Positions 5,825 through 14,473 of a stretch of DNA of 18,234 nucleotides are shown here, one piece after another. The position numbers were made by a program, and so were the translations under genes. Each line of letters begins with the position of its first letter. Position 1 is the first letter of the stretch. Where the stretch lies: contig VSPV01000042.1 of assembly GCA_009775605.1 (NCBI GenBank), positions 1 to 18,234 on the forward strand, written 5' to 3'. The notes under the pieces are model-generated. The model saw nothing but the letters and a program-made list of their open reading frames with translations. It searched no databases and was not told the DNA's origin. Source of the DNA: Paramuribaculum sp. Its GTDB lineage: Bacteria > Bacteroidota > Bacteroidia > Bacteroidales > Muribaculaceae.

Positions 5825-7318
5825 ATGAAATACGGTTTTGACAACGAGAAATATCTCAGAATCCAGTCCGAACACATCAGGGAACGCATAGCCCAGTTCG
5901 GCAACAAGCTCTATCTCGAGCTTGGAGGCAAGCTCTTCGACGACTATCATGCCTCACGTGTATTACCGGGATTCCAGCCTGACAGCAAGTTGCGCATGCT
6001 TTCGCAGTTGAGCGACCACGCTGAAATTGTGATAGTGATCTCCGCCCTCGACATCGAGAAAAACAAAGTGCGCCAGGATCTGGGTATCACCTACGATATG
6101 GACGTGCTGCGTCTGCGCACCGAATTCACCAACCGTGGATTTCTGGTGAGCTCGGTGGTCGTGACCCATTACAACGGCCAGGCGAGCGCCGACGCTTTCC
6201 GCAGCCGCCTCGACCGCATGGGCATCCGCACCTACTGCCACTACACCATCGAGGGCTACCCCAACAATGTGGCCCTGATAGACTCCGACGAAGGCTTCGG
6301 CCGCAACGACTATGTGGAAACAACCCGGCCTCTTGTTATTGTCACAGCCCCAGGCCCGGGCAGCGGAAAGATGGCGGTGTGTCTGAGCCAGCTTTACAAT
6401 GAACATAAGCGCGGCATCGAAGCCGGATATGCCAAATTCGAGACCTTCCCGGTGTGGAGCCTTCCGCTGAAGCACCCCGTGAATCTGGCCTACGAAGCCG
6501 CCACGGCCGACCTCAACGACGTGAACATGATCGACCCGTTCCATCTCGAGGCCTATGGCAAGACAGCCATCAACTATAACCGCGACATAGAGATATTCCC
6601 GGTGCTCAACGCTCTGTTCGAGGGCATTTACGGAGAGAATCCCTACAAATCGCCCACCGACATGGGTGTGAACATGGTGGGTTTCTGCATCAACGACGAC
6701 GAGGTGTGCCGCGAGGCCTCCAAGAACGAAATCATCCGCCGTTACTACACCGCTCTCGGAGCGATGGCCCAGGGCGAAGGCAACGAACAGGAGGTAAGCA
6801 AAATAGCCCTTTTGCTCAACCAGGCCAAGATTTCGCTCTCCTACCGCCGCTCCACAGTGGCCGCCAAGGAGCGCGCCGAGCGTTCGGGACGTCCCTGCTC
6901 GGCCATTGAGCTGGCCGACGGCACCATAATCACAGCCGAAACCTCGGGACTTCTCGGACCGAGCGCCGCACTGATTCTCAACGCCATCAAACATCTTGCC
7001 GGCATAGACCATTCGGTGAAGCTTATCCCTCAGTCAATGATAGAGCCGATACAGCACACCAAGATAAACTACCTGCGCAGCATAAACCCCCGGCTGCACA
7101 CCGACGAGGTGCTCGTGGCTCTTTCCGTGCTCTCCACCACCGACGACCTCTGCCGCCGCGCGCTCGAGAAACTGCCGGAACTATATGGCTGTCAGGCCCA
7201 CTCCACCGTGATGCTGGGAGAGGTTGACCACAAGATATTCAAGAAACTCGGCGTAGGGCTCACATGCGACCCCGCGCGCAAGCCCCCGAAGAATCTCCCG
7301 GAAGTCACCGAAGTGTGA
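5825..7318 (+). CDS. DUF1846 (UPF0371) family protein
   Basis: This conserved 497-residue protein of unknown function matches the family's usual length. It opens with the typical MKYGFDNEKYLRIQSEHI and has the family blocks LYLELGGKLFDDYHASRVLPGF (29-50) and EIVIVISALDIEKNKVRQDLGITYD (67-91). APGPGSGKM at 175-183 is a glycine-rich loop that recalls a P-loop, and IDPFHLEAYGKTAINYNRD (236-254) and VNMVGFCINDDEVC (282-295) follow. No membrane segment or signal peptide is seen, so it is probably cytoplasmic. An upstream in-frame ATG at 5771 would add 18 residues, but these are encoded by the promoter itself and are absent from the family pattern as I know it, so 5825 is preferred. It is monocistronic, with a terminator 44 nt downstream. 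Nucleotide binding is only inferred from the loop. Confidence 0.9.
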   Translation: MKYGFDNEKYLRIQSEHIRERIAQFGNKLYLELGGKLFDDYHASRVLPGFQPDSKLRMLSQLSDHAEIVIVISALDIEKNKVRQDLGITYDMDVLRLRTEFTNRGFLVSSVVVTHYNGQASADAFRSRLDRMGIRTYCHYTIEGYPNNVALIDSDEGFGRNDYVETTRPLVIVTAPGPGSGKMAVCLSQLYNEHKRGIEAGYAKFETFPVWSLPLKHPVNLAYEAATADLNDVNMIDPFHLEAYGKTAINYNRDIEIFPVLNALFEGIYGENPYKSPTDMGVNMVGFCINDDEVCREASKNEIIRRYYTALGAMAQGEGNEQEVSKIALLLNQAKISLSYRRSTVAAKERAERSGRPCSAIELADGTIITAETSGLLGPSAALILNAIKHLAGIDHSVKLIPQSMIEPIQHTKINYLRSINPRLHTDEVLVALSVLSTTDDLCRRALEKLPELYGCQAHSTVMLGEVDHKIFKKLGVGLTCDPARKPPKNLPEVTEV

Positions 7319-7361
7319 TGTTCCCCGGCAGGCCCGGCGAACAACATGTAATAAAAACTTA

Positions 7362-7404
7362 ATCCCTTGCCCAAACCTTTTTTTGGCTGCAAGGGATGTT
7401 TTTT
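7362..7404 (+). terminator. Intrinsic terminator after the DUF1846 gene
   Basis: ATCCCTTGC (7362-7370) pairs perfectly with GCAAGGGAT (7389-7397). The stem can extend inward through CCAAA/TTTGG (7371-7375 with 7382-7386), and GTTTTTT follows immediately (7398-7404). It separates this gene from fbp. Confidence 0.85.
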
Positions 7405-7454
7405 CATAGGAAAACCGTATTTTTACATCGCATTCCTTTTCATAAACGAACGAT

Positions 7455-9455
7455 ATGGCAAATGCCCAGAAATATACAGTAGCCGACCTCGAACGCGACC
7501 ACCGTGTGCTTGAACTCCTGTCGCAGAATTTTCCCAACATCAGCGCGGCAAGCACCGAGATAATAAACCTTGAGGCGATTCTCAATCTGCCCAAAGGCAC
7601 CGAACACTTCGTGGCCGACCTTCACGGCGAATACGAAGCCTTCCGCCACATTCTAAAGAACGCCTCCGGCAACATCAAGCGCAAAGTGACCGAGATATTC
7701 GGCGCCACCATGCGCGATTCAGAGATAAAAGAGCTATGCTCCCTCATCTATTATCCCAAGCCCAAGCTCGAGATTGTAAAGCAGCATGAACAGGACCTGG
7801 CAAACTTCTACCAGATAACGCTTAACCAGCTGGTGAAAGTGGTGCGTTCCGTATCGTCGAAATACACCCGCTCCAAAGTCAGGAAATCACTTCCCAAAAG
7901 CTACGCCTATATTATAGAGGAGATGCTTCACGAAACTCCCGGCGACGTGAAGAAACAGGCCTACTTCAACCGGATTATAGAGACCATAATCCTCACCGGA
8001 CAGGCCGAGGATTTCATTGTGGCGATGTGCAACGTGATACAGCGCCTGAGTATTGACCAGCTCCACATTCTCGGCGACATATTCGACCGCGGCCCCGGCG
8101 CGCACCTTATAATGGACCTTCTGAGCGATTACCCCAACTTCGATATCCAGTGGGGCAACCATGACATTGTGTGGATGGGTGCGGCCGCCGGAAACCCGGT
8201 GTGCATAGCCAACGTGCTCCGCATGTCGCTCCGCTACGCCAACATGACAACACTCGAGGACGGTTACGGAATAAATCTTGTGCCGCTCGTCACAATGGCA
8301 ATGGAGACCTATGCCAACGACGACTGCTCCTGCTTTGCTCCACGCATAGACCCCGACGACTCCACCTATTCCGACCGCGCTCGCCTCATGCTGGCCCGTA
8401 TGCACAAGGCCATAGCCATAATACAGTTCAAGCTCGAGGGCGCCATTATAGACCGACATCCCGAATGGGGAATGGCCGACCGCAGACTTCTGCACCGCAT
8501 AAATTATAAGGAAGGGACCATAACCCTCGACGAAGGGACATTCCCGCTTCTCGACACTTCCTTCCCCACCATCGACCCTGCCGATCCCTACCGGCTGACA
8601 CCCGAGGAGGCGGAGCTGGTGGAAAAACTGGTGCATTCCTTCCTGGTGTCGGACAAGCTGCAGAGCCACATGGACACCCTCATATCCCACGGCTCCATAT
8701 TCGGGGTCTACAACGGCAATCTTCTGTATCATGCCTCCATCCCCCTCAACCCCGACGGGACACTCAAGGATGTGACTGTGGGAGGCGAAAAATACCGTGG
8801 ACGTAAGCTGCTGAAACGCATAAACATGATAGTGCGCGCAGCCTTCAACGACGACACTGACGCCGAGGAACGCGCGTTTGCCACAGATTTCTTCTGGTTT
8901 CTCTGGTGCGCTCCCGACTCTCCCCTCTTCGACAAATCGAAAATGGCCACATTCGAGCGCTATTTCATCGAATCGCCCGAAACACATAAAGAAATAAAAG
9001 GCAATTATTACACTCTTCGCGACAATCCCCGCGTCTGCGACATGATTCTTGAAGAATTCAACGTGCAGGGACCCCACCGCCATATAATCAACGGCCATGT
9101 GCCCGTGAGGGCCGCCAGCGGCGAAAGCCCCATAAAAGCCGACGGCAAACTGATGGTGATAGACGGCGGCTTCGCCAAAGCCTACCACGACACCACCGGC
9201 ATAGCGGGTTACACACTCGTGTTCCACAGCCGCGGATTCGAGCTTGTGCAGCACGAGCCTTTCACTTCGGCCGAAAATGCCATTCTCAACGGCACCGACA
9301 TAGTGTCGACAAACCAGATTGTGGAGATGAGCGCCCACCGAATGCGCGTGAGCGACACCGACAAAGGCGCCGTGCTCCAGAGCCAGATCAACGAGCTGAT
9401 GGAACTACTCTACGCCTACCGCCGGGGTTACATCCACGAGCGCGCCTCAAGGTAA
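7455..9455 (+). CDS. fbp: Fructose-1,6-bisphosphatase class III
   Basis: The enzyme hydrolyses fructose 1,6-bisphosphate to fructose 6-phosphate in gluconeogenesis (cytoplasmic). At 666 residues it has the length of the large class III enzymes of Firmicutes and Bacteroidota, which use a calcineurin-like metallophosphatase fold. Metal-binding motifs are visible in order: VADLHGEY (53-60), HILGDIFDRG (204-213) and QWGNHDIVWMG (232-242). The late INGHVPVRAASGE (about 545-557) and VIDGGFAKAYHDTTGIAGYTL complete the signature. A weak -7-like box TATTTTTA (7418-7425) gives a possible start of transcription after the preceding terminator. The start ATG 7455 follows it closely, with no Shine-Dalgarno. 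The gene converges on the minus-strand operon, with only 39 nt between the two stops. Confidence 0.96.
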   Translation: MANAQKYTVADLERDHRVLELLSQNFPNISAASTEIINLEAILNLPKGTEHFVADLHGEYEAFRHILKNASGNIKRKVTEIFGATMRDSEIKELCSLIYYPKPKLEIVKQHEQDLANFYQITLNQLVKVVRSVSSKYTRSKVRKSLPKSYAYIIEEMLHETPGDVKKQAYFNRIIETIILTGQAEDFIVAMCNVIQRLSIDQLHILGDIFDRGPGAHLIMDLLSDYPNFDIQWGNHDIVWMGAAAGNPVCIANVLRMSLRYANMTTLEDGYGINLVPLVTMAMETYANDDCSCFAPRIDPDDSTYSDRARLMLARMHKAIAIIQFKLEGAIIDRHPEWGMADRRLLHRINYKEGTITLDEGTFPLLDTSFPTIDPADPYRLTPEEAELVEKLVHSFLVSDKLQSHMDTLISHGSIFGVYNGNLLYHASIPLNPDGTLKDVTVGGEKYRGRKLLKRINMIVRAAFNDDTDAEERAFATDFFWFLWCAPDSPLFDKSKMATFERYFIESPETHKEIKGNYYTLRDNPRVCDMILEEFNVQGPHRHIINGHVPVRAASGESPIKADGKLMVIDGGFAKAYHDTTGIAGYTLVFHSRGFELVQHEPFTSAENAILNGTDIVSTNQIVEMSAHRMRVSDTDKGAVLQSQINELMELLYAYRRGYIHERASR

Positions 9456-9494
9456 GAGCGGTCTCCTAAGCCTCGCGACGCAACCAACGGAATC

Positions 9495-10148
9495 TTACCA
9501 TCCGTTCACGTGGATGCGCTCCTCATTGAATTTCTCCTTCACTCTTCCCGGAGCCTTAGGATAGCCCAAGGCAATCACATTCAGCGGCTGTATGCTGTCG
9601 GGGAGCGAGAAATATGAGCGCAGGGAGGCCACGCGTTCCTCATGGGGATAGCCTCCGCACCACACTGCTCCGAGGCCCATTCCATGGGCTGCCAGAAGCA
9701 GATTTTCAGCTGCAGCCGAGCAATCCTCGATCCAGAACTCATTTATGCTTCCGGGCTTGCTACCGGCCGTTGAGCCGCATACTATCACTGCGGCCTGTGC
9801 GCGCCCCACGGGTGCCCAGGGGCCGGCCATAGCTCCGAGACTGTCGAGTATCTCACGATCATTGACCACGATGAAATGCCACGGACGCTGGTCGCGCGCC
9901 GAGGGCGCTGCCATAGCTGCGCGCAGCAGGCTGTCGAGGGTGGCGCTTTCTATTTCACGGTCGGTATAATCGCGCACACTCGCACGCGAAAGGATATTGT
10001 CATATACAGTCCCGGCAACCGAAGCTTCAGGGGAATCGCTTTCCACGGCTGCGGCGTTTTGTGATGCGTCGCCGCCGTAAAGTTTGAAACAGAGGCCGAG
10101 CACGGCAAGCGCCAGAACCACATTGAATAAAACAGAGGTCAGTTTCAT
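9495..10148 (-). CDS. Membrane-anchored nitroreductase family protein
   Basis: This 217-residue FMN-dependent oxidoreductase-family protein has an N-terminal hydrophobic segment (about 5-24) and an Ala/Ser-rich linker before the catalytic domain (about 47-217). Visible family features are SRASVRDYTDREI (54-66; Arg and Ser in the usual FMN phosphate-binding position), MAAPSARDQRPWHFIVV (79-95), the helix EDCSAAAENLLLAAHGMGLG followed by AVWCGGYP, and the C-terminal GYPKAPGRVKEKFNEERIHVNGW region. Most nitroreductases are cytoplasmic; the N-terminal segment suggests this one acts outside the inner membrane. No lipobox is present. It begins 3 nt after the FMN-binding/iron-sulfur gene, suggesting that protein supplies its electrons. 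The natural substrate is unknown. It is the last gene of the minus-strand operon. Confidence 0.88.
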   Translation of the reverse strand: MKLTSVLFNVVLALAVLGLCFKLYGGDASQNAAAVESDSPEASVAGTVYDNILSRASVRDYTDREIESATLDSLLRAAMAAPSARDQRPWHFIVVNDREILDSLGAMAGPWAPVGRAQAAVIVCGSTAGSKPGSINEFWIEDCSAAAENLLLAAHGMGLGAVWCGGYPHEERVASLRSYFSLPDSIQPLNVIALGYPKAPGRVKEKFNEERIHVNGW

Positions 10149-10151
10149 TGA

Positions 10152-11207
10152 TTATTTACTTTCGGAAATTTTAAACAGAGTTCCTGTAGGGCACACAAAA
10201 CGGCAATACGGACGGTGAATGAAGAGGGAGAGCACACACACCACTATCGCTGCCACAATCACACCTGTAACCGCCGAATCGAGCATGAATGCAGTGAAAA
10301 GCTCATAGTCAGTCCATGCAAACCATCCGCCCACCCACAGGGCGAGCATCAGCGCGGCCCAGAGAGTGCGTCTCACCCATTCAAGAGCCTGTGTGGCCCG
10401 GGCTGACAGATGAATTTTCGGCAGACGGCTCATTCCCAGCAGTTCCTGAAGCGAGCCGAACGGACATATCCACAGGCAATAATGATTCGCCCGTCCGAAC
10501 AGAGGATAGACGAAAGCCGCCACAAGCATCAGAATAAGAATCAGCGATCCCCATCCGGCTACGCCGCGGCCCACAAGGCCTATCATGGCCGTATAGTTGA
10601 TGAATGAGCCGGTCCAGAATCCGAGCACCACCACATTCACTATAAGCTGCACCACACGGTAACGGTGGGAACGCACAAACAGAGGCACTATGCATCCGCA
10701 GAGCACCACGGCAAGCGATGCGAAAAATCCGGCCGTAGGCTCGAAAGGCGTTGTCGCGCCTTCAGTCACAGCCGCGTTCACGGCATAGTCGAGGGCCGCG
10801 TGCATATTGGCGATAACGCTCTGCGATGAATAAGTGGCGCCAGTAACACCGTCCACCTGCAGAGCGCGGGCCTCGGCCGGTGTCATGCCGTCCCACTTAT
10901 GGATCAGGGCTTCCTCGGCGCGGGCTAAGAAGCGCGGGGTCTCCACATTCGGGAGAGCCTGCACCGAGTCAATACGCCCGTCAGTGATATAGACGGCAAG
11001 GGGCGTGGGACCTGCATAACCACTTACGTTCTTGCAAAGCGATGCTGTGTTTATCACCGTGGTGCTTCCCGAGGTGCTTACAACGGAGGTGTCTGACGGC
11101 GCAGCAGCGGGTATTCCCGCCACGGTACCGTAACGCACCACCGCCGCTGCCGCTATCATGAACAGGCAGGTCAGAAGCATCAGAAGATTTTGCAGTACTC
11201 TTGACAT
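10152..11207 (-). CDS. FMN-binding and NosR/NapH-like iron-sulfur membrane protein
   Basis: This 351-residue protein has an anchor at about 8-24, then an extracytoplasmic FMN-binding domain (about 60-145) with DGVTGATYSS. That matches the ApbE flavinylation motif, making Thr125 the likely covalent FMN site. Five further membrane spans follow at about 157-177, 185-209, 219-236, 281-297 and 310-330. Two short cysteine motifs, YCLWICPFG (Cys244, Cys248) and YCRFVCPTG (Cys335, Cys339), fall on the predicted cytoplasmic side, as in NosR and NapH. It probably carries electrons across the inner membrane from a cytoplasmic donor to the flavin. This is shorter than full NosR and lacks ferredoxin-type CxxCxxCxxxCP clusters, so the number of metal centres is unclear. 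It lies 10 nt after the peptidase gene and 3 nt before the nitroreductase. No ApbE gene is in the window. Confidence 0.88.
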   Translation of the reverse strand: MSRVLQNLLMLLTCLFMIAAAAVVRYGTVAGIPAAAPSDTSVVSTSGSTTVINTASLCKNVSGYAGPTPLAVYITDGRIDSVQALPNVETPRFLARAEEALIHKWDGMTPAEARALQVDGVTGATYSSQSVIANMHAALDYAVNAAVTEGATTPFEPTAGFFASLAVVLCGCIVPLFVRSHRYRVVQLIVNVVVLGFWTGSFINYTAMIGLVGRGVAGWGSLILILMLVAAFVYPLFGRANHYCLWICPFGSLQELLGMSRLPKIHLSARATQALEWVRRTLWAALMLALWVGGWFAWTDYELFTAFMLDSAVTGVIVAAIVVCVLSLFIHRPYCRFVCPTGTLFKISESK

Positions 11208-11217
11208 TTTTAATCGG

Positions 11218-13242
11218 TCATTTATTTTTGGTCAAGGGAGAATAGTCGCGGGAGTAGCGCAGCATCTGATCGGCATATCCTTCGCCATAATCAACCTTAA
11301 CGTCAACCGTATTGCCGTTCTCGTCCTTAACAAGAGTATATACTGGGTTTACGAATCCTTTGTAGGGAGCGATATCGAGGGTGGCGTAGCGGTCAAGCAC
11401 CTCCTTGTGAAGAACCGGATCGACTTTCACGGCGTATCTTTCGATAAGATCGCGGCCGGCCTCATAATCGCCTTCGCTGCGCACGCGCTGTATCTCGCCA
11501 AGCAACTGTCCGAAAAGGCTGCGGAGCGCCTCGTAATCGTTGATGTGCACGAAAGTCTTGCCGTCTTTCTTCACCAGCTCCACCACTTTGTCGGGCGCAC
11601 CTTTTTCGAGGGCCCACTCGGCGATAAGCTTGCGGTTGCGCATGTGGGCTTCCTCCACGTCCTTCCCCGGCTCTATGCGCATAAGCTGGGTCATGAGGCC
11701 GTTGAGCATATAGTGGTAATACTGGGCCTTGTAAGCGTCGGGGCTGTCGAGCAGTCCGAGCTCCACAAGTTTCGGATCGGCAAGATAATAGAGAGCGAAA
11801 AGGTCGGCACGGGCCTCCTCGAGTGAAGAGCCGTGGGCCTTGAGGGCGTCAGGATCAACACCGGGAAGCAGCCTGCCGGAACCGTGGCCGAGACATTCAT
11901 GAAGATCTGTATGAAGATTGTCGGTCACGAACAGATAGTCTTCCACAAGCTTGCGGGTGGCGGCATCGTCGATAAACTCCTCATTGAAGCCGTTGCCCTG
12001 TGAAGCCTCGTCGTAAGCCTGGGTAATGTTTTCGATGGTCACGGATTTGGAGCCGTGGGCCGCGCGGATCCAGTTGGCGTTTGGCAGATTTATGCCTATA
12101 GGAGTGGAAGGATAGGCGTCTCCGGCAAGAATGGCCGCGGTAATCACCTTGGCGCTGACACCCTTCACCTTTTCTTTGCGGAAACGCGGGTCGACGGGCG
12201 AATGGTCCTCAAACCACTGGGCGTTGTCGGAAATCACTTCGGTGCGATGCGATGCCTTGTCGTTCTTGAAATTCACCATACCCTCCCAGGCGCCGGTCAT
12301 TCCCAGCGGATCGCCGTAGCTCTCTATGAAGCCATTGATGAAATCTACCTTTGAAGCGGTATCCTCCACCCAGAGAATGGAGTAGTCGTCAAACGCACGG
12401 AGATCACCGGTGGTATAGAATTCCACCAGTTTCTCAATCACGGCTTTCTGGGCAGGACTCTCGGCATATTCCGCAGCCTTGTTGAGATTCTCGACTATGC
12501 GGCGTATGGCAGAATCATACAGACCACCTATCTTATATACTTCCTCCTGCACCTTGCCGTTTTTCTTGACCACACGGGCATTGAGGCCGTAGCTGGGAGG
12601 CTCGGCAAGGGTGGTGTCCTTTACTGCGGCATAATAATCCTCGACTTCCTGCTGGGTAACACCGTCGTAGAGATTGTTGGCCGAAGTCACAATAAGATCC
12701 TGGCCCTCGGCCTGGTTCACACGCTTTGCCATCACCCCGGGATTGAATATCACCTCCATAAGCTCGCCGGCATTTGTGGGACGCTTTCCCACGGGAAGCT
12801 CCGCCACGTGGATCTCGAGCCACGTACGCGAGAACTCGGGCACAAACTTATCGGTGGAATAATGGTGATGGATGCCGTTTCCGAACCACACCTGTTTCAG
12901 ATATTTCTCGAACGCACGGAACTCCTTGTCATCGCGTTTGCCGCGGTAATCTGTATACACATTCTCGAGCATGCCGCGTATAGCAAGGTTATGTTTTCCG
13001 TTCTGGTCCCAGAGGATATCGCGACCGTTGAGTGCGGCCTCGGTAAGATAATATACGAGCATTTTCTGCCTCAGCGAGAGATTCTCGAAATCGGGCACTT
13101 TGTAGCGGAGCACCTGAAGGTCGGCGAAACGGTCCACCACATAATTGAAGTCATCGTTGTTCTTTGCCATAGAGCTTAATGTGGCGCCGGTGCAGATTGC
13201 AGCGGCAATCGTGGCCACGCGGAATGAGTTGTTGATAAGCAT
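11218..13242 (-). CDS. Dipeptidyl peptidase III (M49 family), probably exported
   Basis: This zinc peptidase releases dipeptides from the N-terminus of oligopeptides. It has 674 residues. The zinc motif HECLGH is at 448-453 (His448, catalytic Glu449, His453), and EEARAD at 475-480 provides the third ligand Glu476. The Cys inside the motif is the variant known from the Bacteroides thetaiotaomicron enzyme. Also visible are HHHYSTDKFVPEFS (125-138) and GINLPNANWIRAAHGSKS (383-400). Residues 1-26 look like a signal peptide (short basic n-region, ATIAAAICTGATL core, SSMA before the mature chain), so a periplasmic location is likely. MAKNNDD at 26 would be a cytoplasmic alternative start. The gene follows rlmI by 15 nt and precedes the FMN-binding gene by 10 nt. 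Peptide scavenging is the probable role. Confidence 0.94.
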   Translation of the reverse strand: MLINNSFRVATIAAAICTGATLSSMAKNNDDFNYVVDRFADLQVLRYKVPDFENLSLRQKMLVYYLTEAALNGRDILWDQNGKHNLAIRGMLENVYTDYRGKRDDKEFRAFEKYLKQVWFGNGIHHHYSTDKFVPEFSRTWLEIHVAELPVGKRPTNAGELMEVIFNPGVMAKRVNQAEGQDLIVTSANNLYDGVTQQEVEDYYAAVKDTTLAEPPSYGLNARVVKKNGKVQEEVYKIGGLYDSAIRRIVENLNKAAEYAESPAQKAVIEKLVEFYTTGDLRAFDDYSILWVEDTASKVDFINGFIESYGDPLGMTGAWEGMVNFKNDKASHRTEVISDNAQWFEDHSPVDPRFRKEKVKGVSAKVITAAILAGDAYPSTPIGINLPNANWIRAAHGSKSVTIENITQAYDEASQGNGFNEEFIDDAATRKLVEDYLFVTDNLHTDLHECLGHGSGRLLPGVDPDALKAHGSSLEEARADLFALYYLADPKLVELGLLDSPDAYKAQYYHYMLNGLMTQLMRIEPGKDVEEAHMRNRKLIAEWALEKGAPDKVVELVKKDGKTFVHINDYEALRSLFGQLLGEIQRVRSEGDYEAGRDLIERYAVKVDPVLHKEVLDRYATLDIAPYKGFVNPVYTLVKDENGNTVDVKVDYGEGYADQMLRYSRDYSPLTKNK

Positions 13243-13257
13243 AATCTGAGCTTGGTA

Positions 13258-14445
13258 TTATTCAATCCAGAGTATTAGTCCCTTGAGATATTCCCCTTCG
13301 GGATGATAGATATTGACGGGATGGTCGGCAGGCTGTGTGAGCTGATGGAGTATGCGCACGCGGCGCCGTGTCTGTGCGGCCGCGGAGAACACAGCCAGCC
13401 TGAACTGTTCGCGCGATATGGCCTGCGAGCATGAGAACGTGAAGAGAATGCTTCCCGAGGGCATCTTCTCCATAGCCCGTGCGTTGAGGCGCTGATAGCC
13501 GCGCAGGGCGTTCTTTATAGCGCTGCGGTGTTTGGCGAACGCGGGGGGATCGAGCACCACCAGGTCGTAGGCGTTCTCAGGCATATCCGCGAGGAATTTG
13601 AAAGCATCCTCGGCAAACGAACGGTGACGCGGGCAATCCTCGCCGAAATTCAGCGCCACATTGGCGTCGGTAAGGGCCACGGCCTTTGCAGAGCTGTCGA
13701 CGGAATGAACCGTTTCCGCGCCGCCTCTGAGGGCATAGACGGAGAATCCGCCGGTGTAGCAGAACATGTTGAGCACCCGGCGTCCGGCAGCATAATGCTG
13801 GAGCAGGCGGCGGTTGTCGCGCTGGTCAACGAAGAAACCCGTCTTCTGTCCGCGCAGCCAGTCAACGTGGAAACGCAGACCGTTTTCAAGGGCCTCGTCG
13901 GTGGTGAAACCTCCTATTATATAATCGTTCTGGGGGTCGAGCCGGGCCTTATACGGCAGCGTGGTCTCTGATTTATAGTAAACGGCGCTGATGCCGGCTT
14001 CGGGAAGCGACACGAGCGCGCGGGCTATCTCGTTGCGTGCATAATGCATAGCCGGTGAATGGGCCTGCATGACGGCCGTAGCGCCATACACGTCCACTAT
14101 CAGGCCGGGAAGGAAATCCCCCTCGCCGTGCACCAGACGGTAAGCGTTGTTGTCGGGACGTATCAGGTCGAGCACCCGGCGCAGCCTGTAGGCCTCGGCA
14201 AGGCGCCTGCGGTAAAAATCCTCATCTATTACTATTTCTTCTTCGCTCAGCATTCTCACGGCTATGCTGCCCACCTGGTAATGGCCTGTGCCGAGAAGCT
14301 GTCCGGAGGCAGAGCGAACGATGACAGTCTCGCCCTCCTCGAGCCCTTCGGGCAGAGAAGCAATTGCGCCTGAGAACACCCAGGGATGGAAACGGAGCAG
14401 CGACTCTTCCTTGCCCCGGCGAAGTATTATTTCGGGATATGACAT
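13258..14445 (-). CDS. rlmI: Class I SAM-dependent 23S rRNA methyltransferase, RlmI type
   Basis: This 395-residue protein has an N-terminal PUA-like RNA-binding domain (about 1-75; LRFHPWVFSGAI), a linker domain with GDFLPGLIVDVYG (109-121), and a Rossmann methyltransferase domain. Motif I is NMFCYTGGFSVYAL (226-239), VHSVDSS (246-252) binds the SAM ribose, motif IV is LDPPAFAKH (298-306), and FSCSQAI (337-343) carries the Cys expected to form the covalent RNA intermediate. The Escherichia coli relative makes m5C1962 in 23S rRNA, but the exact target here is inferred. It lies 28 nt after rseP and 15 nt before the peptidase gene, within the minus-strand operon. Confidence 0.92.
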   Translation of the reverse strand: MSYPEIILRRGKEESLLRFHPWVFSGAIASLPEGLEEGETVIVRSASGQLLGTGHYQVGSIAVRMLSEEEIVIDEDFYRRRLAEAYRLRRVLDLIRPDNNAYRLVHGEGDFLPGLIVDVYGATAVMQAHSPAMHYARNEIARALVSLPEAGISAVYYKSETTLPYKARLDPQNDYIIGGFTTDEALENGLRFHVDWLRGQKTGFFVDQRDNRRLLQHYAAGRRVLNMFCYTGGFSVYALRGGAETVHSVDSSAKAVALTDANVALNFGEDCPRHRSFAEDAFKFLADMPENAYDLVVLDPPAFAKHRSAIKNALRGYQRLNARAMEKMPSGSILFTFSCSQAISREQFRLAVFSAAAQTRRRVRILHQLTQPADHPVNIYHPEGEYLKGLILWIE

Positions 14446-14473
14446 ATAATTTCAGATTTTGCGAAAAAACGGA

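Noticed and set aside
5599..5907. Minus-strand open frame (102 codons) across the hairpin-rich spacer
   Set aside because: It overlaps the DUF1846 promoter and start, has no recognisable motif, and no minus-strand promoter box was found for it.
5963..7012. Minus-strand open frame (349 codons) opposite the DUF1846 gene
   Set aside because: Antisense shadow with no recognisable motif; the plus strand encodes a conserved full-length family.
7887..9338. Long minus-strand open frame (483 codons) opposite fbp
   Set aside because: It is the shadow of a well-supported fructose bisphosphatase gene, with His/Val/Gly-rich low-information composition and no promoter or family motif.
10080..10148. Lipoprotein signal in the nitroreductase (LGLC near residue 20)
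   Set aside because: The residue before the Cys is Leu, which does not fit a lipobox, so the segment is better read as a membrane anchor.
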